Below, one piece after another: positions 27,343 through 35,396 of a stretch of DNA of 64,000 nt. Location of the stretch: positions 144,313-208,312 of the forward strand of contig VXSP01000040.1 in assembly GCA_009837885.1 (NCBI GenBank), read 5' to 3'. The notes beneath the pieces are model-generated. The model saw only the letters and a program-made list of their open reading frames with translations. It made no database searches and had not been told where the DNA came from. A program made the translations under genes and the position numbers. The first letter of the stretch is position 1. Every line of letters begins with the position of its first letter. The DNA comes from Holophagales bacterium. Lineage in GTDB: Bacteria; Acidobacteriota; Thermoanaerobaculia; Multivoradales; Multivoraceae.

Positions 27343-27654
27343 CTAGAAGAGGATGGGGGGAAGGCACTTGTCGGGACCGGGCCACGGGCTTGGGAACGGC
27401 CAGGGAACCGGGAAGGGGCGGGGCGAGGGAGGAAAGGGAAAGCCGTCGCAGGGCCAGGGGTAGTACACAGCCGTCCGTGTCGGCGCATCCGTCCGAAGGA
27501 CGTAGCCGTCGGGGGCTACGACCGCCCCGAGATCCCAGGCGGCCATCAGTGTGACGTCGCTCGAGTCCGGCGCCTCGCCGGTGGTCGGCGTCGCCATCAC
27601 GGCGCCGGTGAGAAACAGGAAGAAGAGGGAAAGGAAAGCAATGCGGAGTTTCAT
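27343..27654 (-). CDS. Secreted Pro/Phe/Trp-rich peptide precursor D
   Basis: 103 aa, ATG with AAGGAGAT 8 nt upstream. A strong Sec signal peptide (LRIAFLSLFFLFLTGAVMA) is followed by a ~40-residue linker. The C-terminal ~35 residues, from YYPWPC to the end, are almost entirely Pro, Phe and Trp (for example GFPFPPSPRPFPVPWPFPSP), bounded by Cys69 and Cys97 and ending LPPILF. The composition recalls proline-rich or tryptophan-rich antimicrobial peptides, but no homologue is recognised. No double glycine is present. It is directly downstream of the C39 gene (15 bp). Confidence 0.7.
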   Translation of the reverse strand: MKLRIAFLSLFFLFLTGAVMATPTTGEAPDSSDVTLMAAWDLGAVVAPDGYVLRTDAPTRTAVYYPWPCDGFPFPPSPRPFPVPWPFPSPWPGPDKCLPPILF

Positions 27655-27669
27655 CGAGGGATATCTCCT

Positions 27670-28272
27670 TCAAGGGTTGTGGGTTGGGGGTGAAACGGAC
27701 GGCATCGTGACCGTCCGGGGAATCGGTGGCGGTCCGCTGGTAAAGGCGAGAACGACGCCGTCCCAGGAACGTTCGAAGGTTCTGGAACTCATGCGCAGCC
27801 GCCCGAGGGAGGGATCGTCGACGACGAGTTCGTCGCTGGCGCTGCGAATGACGACGAAGTGGTCGCCGTGCACGTGGGCGATCGCGGGCAGCGGGATATC
27901 GCGGAGCCGCTGGACGGGAAGCCGGAGGCCCTGGCTCGTTACGCCTCGCTCCTCCGCGGCCTTCTTGAGCGCCAGCAGGCTGGTGCCGTCCGGACCGGTT
28001 CCGGTGGCGATCTCGAGCTCGGCGAGGGTCGTGTCCCGGATGCCCCAGTGGTCGAGGACCATCTTCAGGGCCGCCGGGCCGCAGTCGGCGCGTCTCTGCT
28101 GGCGAACGATCTCGCCTGGGGCCGGCGCCGATGGGTCGAGTGTGGCGGCCCAGGCCAGCCGGTCCATGGTCGGCCCCAGGGCCCGGGCCGCGACCGTCAC
28201 GAGGCCGGCCGCAAGCAGCAGGCCGGCGGCGGCCGCGTGCGGTGGGCGAATCCGGAACCGCTCAGAGCGCAT
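27670..28272 (-). CDS. Membrane-anchored stand-alone C39 peptidase
   Basis: 200 aa from the ATG at 28272, overlapping the redoxin stop by 11 nt. A single hydrophobic helix (residues ~12-32) comes first. The C39 domain follows with all expected residues: Gln58 (oxyanion), Cys64 in ADCGPAAL, His138 in GDHFVVI, Asp153 in VDDPSLG. C39 peptidases cut after double glycine and are usually fused to the N-terminus of an ABC exporter on the cytoplasmic side. Here the domain is separate and, with positive residues before the helix, should face the periplasm. Likely maturation protease for the peptides encoded next to it (inferred). Confidence 0.8.
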   Translation of the reverse strand: MRSERFRIRPPHAAAAGLLLAAGLVTVAARALGPTMDRLAWAATLDPSAPAPGEIVRQQRRADCGPAALKMVLDHWGIRDTTLAELEIATGTGPDGTSLLALKKAAEERGVTSQGLRLPVQRLRDIPLPAIAHVHGDHFVVIRSASDELVVDDPSLGRLRMSSRTFERSWDGVVLAFTSGPPPIPRTVTMPSVSPPTHNP

Positions 28273-28768
28273 CGGTGCCGGATTCCAGAAAGGAGCGCCA
28301 GGCGATCTCTGGACGTTCTCCGGTGGTGACCGCGAGCACCCGCGACTGCTCGTCGACCAGGAACACGAGCGGCACATGGATGACGCCGAAGCGCCTGGAG
28401 ACGGCGCCGTCCGGATCGGCGATGGCCGCGTGGACGCCGTCGCCGTCGAGTTCAGGCGAATCCGAGCCGGCGACGACCGCGATCAGGTCGAAGGCCGGAC
28501 CCTCGGTCCGGGCCATGCGCCGCAGGGCGGTGATGGTGCGGTCGCAGTTCCCGCAGCCGGCCCTGGCGAAGGTCACGACCCGTAGCCGGCCGGGAGAGGC
28601 CGACAGGTCTTCACCGTTCGCGAGGCCCGGCAGCGCGGGGAACAGCGCGCCGACGTCGGGGCGCTGAGCCTGCCGGGCGCGGAGCCCGGACTCGAACCAG
28701 AGCAGGCCTCCGAGGGGGGCGAGAACGGCCACGGCTACGGTGGCGATGGCCAGGCGGCGACGGTTCAT
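28262..28768 (-). CDS. Membrane-anchored thioredoxin-like protein (CGNC)
   Basis: 168 aa from the ATG at 28768 with GGGAGAG upstream; the frame remains open to 29020 but that part is low-complexity. An N-terminal helix (LAIATVAVAVLAPLGGLLWF) anchors a thioredoxin fold: VVTFARAGCGNCDRTITALRRM carries the CxxC site, and IHVPLVFLVDEQ has the cis-Pro after the Val. A TlpA/redoxin-like periplasmic oxidoreductase is implied. With four neighbouring peptides each holding a Cys pair, a role in making or repairing their disulfides is plausible. It overlaps C39 by 11 nt. Confidence 0.8.
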   Translation of the reverse strand: MNRRRLAIATVAVAVLAPLGGLLWFESGLRARQAQRPDVGALFPALPGLANGEDLSASPGRLRVVTFARAGCGNCDRTITALRRMARTEGPAFDLIAVVAGSDSPELDGDGVHAAIADPDGAVSRRFGVIHVPLVFLVDEQSRVLAVTTGERPEIAWRSFLESGTDAL

Positions 28769-29007
28769 CGCCGCTCTCCCGCTAGACCGGCCGCCCGGCC
28801 ACGGACCGTCGGTCTTGTCCGGCTGTACAGCATGGAAACCAGTGGCTCGGACCGCGCGCCCAGCAGCCGGAACGCGCGTGCCAGGCCTGCTTCGAGGGCG
28901 CTGGCCGGAGGATGGGAGAGCCGGGGATTCCATCCGCGCAGCCGATGACGGGCGCGCGGACCGGTTGGCCGTTGGCGGAGGTTCGGAGGAAGGTTCGGGG
29001 ACGTCAT
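28765..29007 (-). CDS. Hypothetical basic protein upstream of the redoxin
   Basis: 80 aa from an ATG at 29007 with GGAG 7 nt upstream; its stop overlaps the redoxin start as ATGA, which favours a real gene. The product is Arg- and Pro-rich with one amphipathic stretch (ALEAGLARAFRLLG). There is no signal peptide and no recognised family. An alternative is that the overlapping frame from 29020 extends the redoxin N-terminus. I cannot decide between them by sequence alone. Confidence 0.25.
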   Translation of the reverse strand: MTSPNLPPNLRQRPTGPRARHRLRGWNPRLSHPPASALEAGLARAFRLLGARSEPLVSMLYSRTRPTVRGRAAGLAGERR

Positions 29008-29114
29008 CGTCCAGCTCCATTGGGTCCGTTCGTCACGGCCCGAGGGCCGTTGGGTGTCGCGTCGTGGTGATCGATGGCCGGGTTCAGCGGCCGCGTGTAT
29101 CGACTAAGACGCAA

Positions 29115-29152
29115 AAGGGCCTTCGGAACCCGTTGCGGTTCCGAAGGCCCTT
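29115..29152 (-). terminator. Intrinsic terminator after the SNF2 gene
   Basis: A perfect 16-bp stem (29115-29130 with 29137-29152) and a 6-nt loop. Read on the minus strand it ends in a run of four T followed by GCG. It lies 117 bp after the helicase stop and before the peptide operon start, so it likely separates the two transcripts. Confidence 0.7.
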
Positions 29153-29210
29153 CGATGCGGCCGGCAGGACCGGCCTGAGCGGGCGCTACGCGCGGGAGAA
29201 GGTCCAGAGG

Positions 29211-29257
29211 CCGGCGCTTTCGCGCCGGATGCCGGCGGGGACGCCGGCGCACCCAGT
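29211..29257 (+). repeat. REP-like two-hairpin element, family 1, copy 2
   Basis: Hairpins 29211-29217/29222-29228 (CCGGCGC..GCGCCGG) and 29231-29237/29242-29248 (loop GGGA), then GCACCCAGTTT. Compared with copy 1 the first stem has an A-T to G-C compensatory change. It lies between the terminator and the helicase stop. Confidence 0.8.
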
Positions 29258-29268
29258 TTCTGCCGCGC

Positions 29269-32200
29269 CTAGCTCAGCAGGAGCCGGAGATCGTCGGCGG
29301 TGAGATCCCGCAGGGACGATCCGCCGCCTTCGAGGATCGCGTCGGCGATCTGCCGCTTGGAGCGCTGGAGTTCCAGCATCTTCTCTTCCACGGTGTCGCG
29401 CGCGATCAGGCGATAGGCGAACACGGGCTGGGTCTGGCCGATGCGATGGGTGCGGTCGATGGCCTGCGCCTCGACGGCCGGGTTCCACCACGGGTCGAGC
29501 AGGAAGACGTAGCCGGCGGCGGTCAGGTTCAGGCCGACTCCGCCCGCCTTCAGGCTGATCAGGAAGATGTTCGTGTCCGGGTCGTTCTGGAAGTGGTCGA
29601 CCACCTCGCCGCGGTTCCTGGTCTGTCCGTCGAGGTAGGCGTACGGGACGCCCTGTTCCTCGAAGTGGCTCCGCACGTAGGCCAGCAGCGACGTGAACTG
29701 CGAGAACACGAGGCACTTGTGCCCCTCGTCGAGCACCGCGGACACCTGCTCGAACAGCGACTCGAGCTTGGCGCTGCCGGCGTCGTTCCAGGACTCGTCG
29801 ATGAGGCCGGGGTGGCAGGCGACCTGCCGCAGGCGGAGCAGCGCTTCGAGCACCTGCATCGCCGATCCGCCGACCCCCTTGTCCTCGACCTGCTTCAGCA
29901 GGCTGTCGCGGTATCCGGCGCGGAGCTGATCGTAGATCTCCTGCTGCCTCGGGTTCAGGGTGCACTGCAGGATCTGCTCGGTCTTCTCCGGCAGGTCCGG
30001 GAGCACCTCACGCTTGCTGCGGCGGAGGATGAAGGGCCGCAGACCCTTGGCAACGAGGGCGAGTTCCCGTTCGCTCGGCGCCCGGCCGCCGGCAAGTACG
30101 TCCAGGGCGGGCAGCCGGCCGAGCAGACCCGGGTTGAGGAACTCGAAGATCGAGCCGAGCTCGCCCAGGTGGTTCTCGATCGGAGTGCCGGTCAGCGCCA
30201 GGCGGTGCTGGCCGTTCAGCAGGCGGCAGGCCTTGGCGGTCTGCGAGGTCGCGTTCTTGATCGCCTGGGCTTCGTCGAGGATCACGGTGTCGAAGTCGAC
30301 GGTCGCGAGGTAGCCGATGTCTCGGCGGACGGTGCCGTAGGTGGTGACGACGAGGTCGGCGGAGTTGACTTCGTCCCGCAGATCTTCGCGGTCGCGACCG
30401 GCGTACTCCAGCACCTTGAGATCCGGCGTGAAGCGGGCGGCCTCGTCGATCCAGTTGTACACCAGGCTGCGCGGCGCGACGACCAGGTAGGGCAGCTTCG
30501 TCGTCCGCGAGGCCGTGCGGTACATGCGGAGCAGGGCCAGCGCCTGGATCGTCTTGCCCAGCCCCATGTCGTCCGCGAGTACGCCGCCGAGACCGAACTC
30601 CCGCAGGAAGCAGAGCCAGCCCAGGCCGAGACGCTGGTAGTTGCGGAGCGCTCCGACGAAGCTGCGCGGCTCCTTCTTCGGCTTGATCGACGAGAACGTG
30701 CTCAGCTTCTCGCGCAGTTCCGCGAAGGTCTTGCTGACGTTCACCGGCGGCGTCACCGCCAGGAGCGCGTCGACCAGCAGGGCCTGCGAGGGCAGGAAGC
30801 GCAGCCCCTCTTCGCTCGATGCCTGCGCGAGCTGGCTCAGCGAACCGTAGTTCTCGACCCAGGCCGCCGGCAGGAGCCCCTTCGAGCCGTCGTCCAGCTC
30901 GACCGATCGCCGGCCCTCAGAGATCGCCGACAGGATCTCCGAGAACTCGATCTGGTCTCCGCCAAAGTCGATCTGGCCGCTGAGCTCGAACCAGTCGACA
31001 CCGCTCTCGATGCGTAACGCCGGCGGGCTCGGCGGCCGGATCGAGGCGCCGTGTGCTTCGACCTCCCAACCCTCCGTGAGCAACGGCTCCGCGATCGCGG
31101 GCAGGTCGCGCGGCTCGAGTTCCAGGCTGTGGCCGGTCTTGGATGCGACAGGCTTCAAGCCGAGCTCGAGGAGACGGACCAACGCGTCCTGTTCGACCTT
31201 CGGGTCGCGCCGGACGAAGCGGTGTTCCTCCCAGTCGACCACCGCCGACCTCGGATCGCCGGCGTCGACGGTGAGGCTGCCGTAGCCGAAGGAGAGCCTG
31301 GCCTCGAGCTGAGGGTTCATCCACTCCGGCGCGTCCTCCGGCTCGAGTGCCAGTCGGGGCTGGGGAACCGGGGACTCCTCCGAGAGGTAGACCTCTTCCG
31401 GAAGTTCCAGAGGGGGCAGGGTGGGCAACTCCAGGAGGCTGGTAACGGCTGCTTCCAGGTCTTCGTCCGGGATGACCAGGTCGCCGCTCGCGCCGAGCAG
31501 GGAGTACCAGGGCTGGTCGCGCTGCGGTTCGAGGTGCAGGTGGCCGATCGAGTTGCCGAGCAGCAGCAGCGTGTTGCCGGCCTCTTCCGGGTCGGCGCCG
31601 GCGATGACGCCGTTGCCGTTGGGGAACGGCAGCACGAGCGCCGCGCGGCTGAGAGGTGTCGTCTCGTCGCCGCGCTTGAGCAGTCCGCGGAGCCGAATCC
31701 GGCTGGCGGCGGCAAGCTCCAGTTGCAGCGTGAGGCGCCAGGGCTCGCCGTCGTCGAAGCTCACCGGATGCAGGTTGGCGAGGGAGCGCCCGTCCCACCA
31801 GAAGAGATGGCCGTCCTCGCTGAGGCGCGGCAGCAGGTGATGCACCCAGTTCAGGGGCACGAAGACACGCTGGATCTGAGGCCGGCCCGGGGGTCGGCCG
31901 CGCCCGGCCTTGCGCTTGCGGCCCTGGCGCTGCGGCGCTTCGGGCGGCAGCGCCGTGACCATCGCCGGCTCCGGGGACGCGCCGTTCGTCGAGGAGGCGT
32001 CGGCGTCGAGTGAGTTCATGCCGAGCAGTTCCTCGACCTTGGCGTGGTCGATGTTGAGCCGCTTCAGCTTGCCGAGCTCACCCTGCGGATTCCGCTTGCG
32101 GCCGAAGATGTCGATCATCAGGCCGCCGGCGTTGCGGCTGGTCGCCGCGTTGATGAGGAACCGGATCTCGGGCTCTCCGTGCCTTGCCGAAGAGGACTTC

Positions 32201-32877
32201 TCAGGAAGGCCCTGCCGGTCGATGTCCTCCCGAACGGCGTCCACGACCGACCGCCAGCTCGTCGTTGCGGGTGTTCGACGCCGGCGCCGGCTGCGGCTCC
32301 TGCGCGTACGCCGGGAAGGACGGGGAGCTTCCTTCGCGGTGGCGTCCGCGGGGTCCATCACGTCCAGGGCCGATCCTGGTATGGAGACCTGTGGAGGCCG
32401 TGTCTTCCGCAGCGAAACGCGGCCTGATCCGGCCGGCTGGCTGCCTGGCTCGTTCGCTGCGAGCTCCAGCAGCGACGCCCAGATGTGCCCGCACGCCGTG
32501 CCGCCAGCGTACTGCTCGCAGTCACATACAGCGTGAAGGATGCGTTCGTCGGGCACTCTCGACCAGTCGATCTCGACCCTGGCGACGCCACCCGCTGACG
32601 GGTCGGTCGGGGTGGTGCCATCGCCGGGCGTCAGCGGTTCGACGATGGCCCTGGCGCTCGTTCCATCGACTTCCAGCTTCACGTTGCCCGCCGAGAAGAC
32701 CGCCTTGCCCAGTTCGCGATCCTCCGGACGGAAGTGCGACGCACTGCGCTGATGGAGTGCGACCGTGCGCGTCTTGCCCGCGCCTCCGCGTTGGCGGGGA
32801 CGTCGCCTACGGCGGGTCGGCCGCCTTTTGGGGGCGGCAGGTGTCCCGGTGGGGTGTTCGCCTTGCGCTTCTGGCAT
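29269..32877 (-). CDS. SNF2-family DNA translocase/helicase with SWIM zinc finger
   Basis: 1202 aa from the ATG at 32877 (a GTG at 32907 is in frame). The N-terminus is basic and disordered. A SWIM zinc finger follows (CDCEQYAGGTACGH: Cys118, Cys120, Cys129, His131). Next is a long middle region with the bacterial SNF2-associated domain, then the two RecA lobes: LADDMGLGKT (motif I), ILDEAQ (motif II), ALTGTPIEN (III), FSQFTSLL, LISLKAGGVGLNLT (V) and IDRTHRIGQ (VI). Bacterial members of this RapA-like group are large Swi2/Snf2 ATPases linked to DNA repair or transcription recycling; the exact role is not established. Monocistronic, with a terminator downstream. Confidence 0.9.
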   Translation of the reverse strand: MPEAQGEHPTGTPAAPKRRPTRRRRRPRQRGGAGKTRTVALHQRSASHFRPEDRELGKAVFSAGNVKLEVDGTSARAIVEPLTPGDGTTPTDPSAGGVARVEIDWSRVPDERILHAVCDCEQYAGGTACGHIWASLLELAANEPGSQPAGSGRVSLRKTRPPQVSIPGSALDVMDPADATAKEAPRPSRRTRRSRSRRRRRTPATTSWRSVVDAVREDIDRQGLPEKSSSARHGEPEIRFLINAATSRNAGGLMIDIFGRKRNPQGELGKLKRLNIDHAKVEELLGMNSLDADASSTNGASPEPAMVTALPPEAPQRQGRKRKAGRGRPPGRPQIQRVFVPLNWVHHLLPRLSEDGHLFWWDGRSLANLHPVSFDDGEPWRLTLQLELAAASRIRLRGLLKRGDETTPLSRAALVLPFPNGNGVIAGADPEEAGNTLLLLGNSIGHLHLEPQRDQPWYSLLGASGDLVIPDEDLEAAVTSLLELPTLPPLELPEEVYLSEESPVPQPRLALEPEDAPEWMNPQLEARLSFGYGSLTVDAGDPRSAVVDWEEHRFVRRDPKVEQDALVRLLELGLKPVASKTGHSLELEPRDLPAIAEPLLTEGWEVEAHGASIRPPSPPALRIESGVDWFELSGQIDFGGDQIEFSEILSAISEGRRSVELDDGSKGLLPAAWVENYGSLSQLAQASSEEGLRFLPSQALLVDALLAVTPPVNVSKTFAELREKLSTFSSIKPKKEPRSFVGALRNYQRLGLGWLCFLREFGLGGVLADDMGLGKTIQALALLRMYRTASRTTKLPYLVVAPRSLVYNWIDEAARFTPDLKVLEYAGRDREDLRDEVNSADLVVTTYGTVRRDIGYLATVDFDTVILDEAQAIKNATSQTAKACRLLNGQHRLALTGTPIENHLGELGSIFEFLNPGLLGRLPALDVLAGGRAPSERELALVAKGLRPFILRRSKREVLPDLPEKTEQILQCTLNPRQQEIYDQLRAGYRDSLLKQVEDKGVGGSAMQVLEALLRLRQVACHPGLIDESWNDAGSAKLESLFEQVSAVLDEGHKCLVFSQFTSLLAYVRSHFEEQGVPYAYLDGQTRNRGEVVDHFQNDPDTNIFLISLKAGGVGLNLTAAGYVFLLDPWWNPAVEAQAIDRTHRIGQTQPVFAYRLIARDTVEEKMLELQRSKRQIADAILEGGGSSLRDLTADDLRLLLS

Positions 32878-33120
32878 TCCGGTGGGGTATCGACCCGTTG
32901 AGTCCACTGGCGCCGCCGGCTGGCAGTTCAGTTCCTCCCGGAGGACGGAGCGACGTGGTTGACGTCTCGGGAGCTGAAGCGCGGCCGCTTTGAGGCATCT
33001 GGTGGCGACAGCCGGGTGGACGGTCCCCTGCCTCGCGGCGCCGTGAAAGCTCCGTGATTGTAGCCCAAACCAGGAATAAGGCCAAGTGCGCTGAAGGCGG
33101 CCCGTTCGGCTGCGCAGGCT

Positions 33121-35388
33121 CTACGGCTGAATCAGGTAGGTGAACTTCACCGCGATCTGCCGGTGGGTGCTCTGCCGGTAGCGCAGATCCTCGGCCATCC
33201 AGTTCTCGTTGTAGACGACGAACAGGTCGGAGCCCGGCTTGTAGATCCAGTGCAGGCGGACGTTCGTTCCGAGGTCGCCGGAGAGGTCGTTGTACTGGAG
33301 GATCGTGTTGAGCCTGAGGTTCGGGGTGAACGTGAAGTTCACGATCTGGCTGTAGAGGCCGACGTCGAAGGCGCCCTGGGGGAGTTCAACGTCGTTGAAG
33401 ACCCAGCGGGTTTCGGTCTGCAGGTGCTTGGAGAGGCGGAGAGTGAAGGTGAGGCGTCCTGAGGTCTGGGTGCCGTTGTAGAAGTCGCCGGCGCCGATGA
33501 CCCCGCGGAAGCCGAACAGGCGGCTCTGGTTGGTGAAGCTGGCTAACTCGATGGTGTCGAACTCATAGCGTCCCGGTGGGATCACGACTCCGGGCGACAC
33601 CTCGAAGGGCGCGACCAGGTTCTCCGTTTCGTGGACGTAGCCCAGCCGCCACCGGTCCTCGGTGGTCATTCGCATGCCGATGGGAGAGAACTGGATCCGC
33701 CGGGTTTCCAACTCGCCGTCGTCGAGGGTCTCGTAGTAGTCGACGTACAGTTCCGTGAACCAGGAGCGGACCGGACCCCGTTCGATCCTGGGCAACCACT
33801 GGATCTGCGGGTTCAGGTGGCGGACGTTGCGGCGCAGGAGGAACCCGGCCCTGGGGTCGTAGTCCTGCTCGATCTCCTGGGCGTCCAGGAACACGGTCAG
33901 GGCGCGGCCCTGGTAGTCGAAGTTCAATCCGTAGGCGGATTCGCCGTCGTCGAGGTCGTCGGCCGGGGCCACGTCCTCCGAACTGGCGGACCGCTTCTCG
34001 CTGATGCCGCTGCTCGACCAGAAGCCGCCGAAGATCAGCTTCGGCCTGGGCTTGTAGACGAAGTCGACGCCGGCGACCCGGTTCGTGAGTTCGCCGTCCG
34101 GCGCCGCTTCGGTGAGCATCGCACCGATCGAGGACCGTTCACCGACGTTCCGCTTCAGCCGCGCCACCGTGAACGCGTTGGGTGGCAGTGTTCCGCCGTC
34201 CCCCTCGAGGCCGGCCGTCGCGACCCGGAGTACGCCAATGTCCCAGCCGCCCATGCGCCCGGTGAGGCGGGCTCCCCAATCGATCGGTACTTGCCGCCCC
34301 GCGTCCAGACCGACCCGCCGTGAGAAGAAGGCCTTGAGCACGGGCGGTTCGTAGAAGCGGCGGTGGGGAGGGCCGAAGTCGAAGATCCCGGCGTTCTCCA
34401 GGAAGAAGTCGCGCTTCTCCGGAAAGTAGAGCGAGAACCGTGTGAGGTTCGTCTGCAGCTCGTCGACTTCGACCTCGGCGAAGTCCGTGTTGTAGGTCAG
34501 GTCGAGGGCAAGGGAGCGGGTGACGCCCCACTTCAGATCCAGGCCGAAGTCGCCGTCGGTGGCAGGTTCCAGGTCGAGGCGGGGGTCCTCGCTGACGTCG
34601 CCGATGACGTAGGGCTTGATCTGAAGCTGCGCCGACTGGCTGAGCCCGGTCAGCCCGGTCAGCTCGCCGGCCATGGACACCCGGTGCACGGGCTGGACCT
34701 CGGAGCCCACTTGCCCGAGCACGCCGACTTCGCGTGGCAGACCGGACCAGTGGGTCATCTCGCGCTTGTGGGCGATGTAGCGCTGGACGTTGAAGCCCCA
34801 GGCGGGAGCGGCCGGATCGAAACGGAGCGTCGAGATGGGAATGGCGATCTCGGTGGTCCAGCCCGCGGCCGTCTTCCGGGACGCGACAGACCAGATGCCG
34901 TCCCATTCCAGATTCAGGTCGCGCCCCTCGTCCGTGACCAGGGTGTCGGTCCTGGCGCCGTTCAGGTTCGTTTCGAAGGCGTAGGCGTTCCGCCGATCGT
35001 GGAAGGTGTCGAGCAGCAGGATGATCGAGTCGTCCTGGAAGATGCGGCTGTCCCGTTCCATCTCCTTGGCGATGATCGCGTCCGGCTCCGCGTCGAAGGC
35101 GGTGATGCCGAAGAAGATCGTGCTGTCCGTGAACACGACCCGCACTTCCGTCTGCTCGGTCGCCGGCACGCCGTCGAGCGGTTCGTGCTGCATGAAGTCG
35201 GTGCCGACGTCGGAGACCTGCCAGGCCCGGTCGCTCAGGTCGCCATCGACGTTGGGACCCTGCTCGACCCGGGTGGCAGCCATCGTCGGACGCTCGGCGC
35301 CGGACGCTGCTTCCTGGATAGCGGCGGCCGGCCCGGCCGCCACGAGGGTAAGCGCAAGAGCAGGCACGATCTGCTTCGGTCTCGACAT
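33121..35388 (-). CDS. DUF5916 protein, tandem copy 2
   Basis: 755 aa from the ATG at 35388; the longer frame is a shadow of copy 1. Signal peptide ALALTLVAAGPAAAIQ, CBM9-like domain (VDGDLSDRAWQVSDVGTDFMQHEP, FQDDSIILLLDTFHDRRN), then the DUF5916 barrel (LYFPEKRDFFLENAGIFDFG, LHWIYKPGSDLFVVYNENW). It begins 8 bp after the stop of copy 1. The two proteins are alike along their whole length, including long identical runs, so they arose by tandem duplication. They differ mainly in an acidic loop near the middle. Outer-membrane location is likely. Confidence 0.85.
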   Translation of the reverse strand: MSRPKQIVPALALTLVAAGPAAAIQEAASGAERPTMAATRVEQGPNVDGDLSDRAWQVSDVGTDFMQHEPLDGVPATEQTEVRVVFTDSTIFFGITAFDAEPDAIIAKEMERDSRIFQDDSIILLLDTFHDRRNAYAFETNLNGARTDTLVTDEGRDLNLEWDGIWSVASRKTAAGWTTEIAIPISTLRFDPAAPAWGFNVQRYIAHKREMTHWSGLPREVGVLGQVGSEVQPVHRVSMAGELTGLTGLSQSAQLQIKPYVIGDVSEDPRLDLEPATDGDFGLDLKWGVTRSLALDLTYNTDFAEVEVDELQTNLTRFSLYFPEKRDFFLENAGIFDFGPPHRRFYEPPVLKAFFSRRVGLDAGRQVPIDWGARLTGRMGGWDIGVLRVATAGLEGDGGTLPPNAFTVARLKRNVGERSSIGAMLTEAAPDGELTNRVAGVDFVYKPRPKLIFGGFWSSSGISEKRSASSEDVAPADDLDDGESAYGLNFDYQGRALTVFLDAQEIEQDYDPRAGFLLRRNVRHLNPQIQWLPRIERGPVRSWFTELYVDYYETLDDGELETRRIQFSPIGMRMTTEDRWRLGYVHETENLVAPFEVSPGVVIPPGRYEFDTIELASFTNQSRLFGFRGVIGAGDFYNGTQTSGRLTFTLRLSKHLQTETRWVFNDVELPQGAFDVGLYSQIVNFTFTPNLRLNTILQYNDLSGDLGTNVRLHWIYKPGSDLFVVYNENWMAEDLRYRQSTHRQIAVKFTYLIQP

Positions 35389-35396
35389 GGGTCCTG

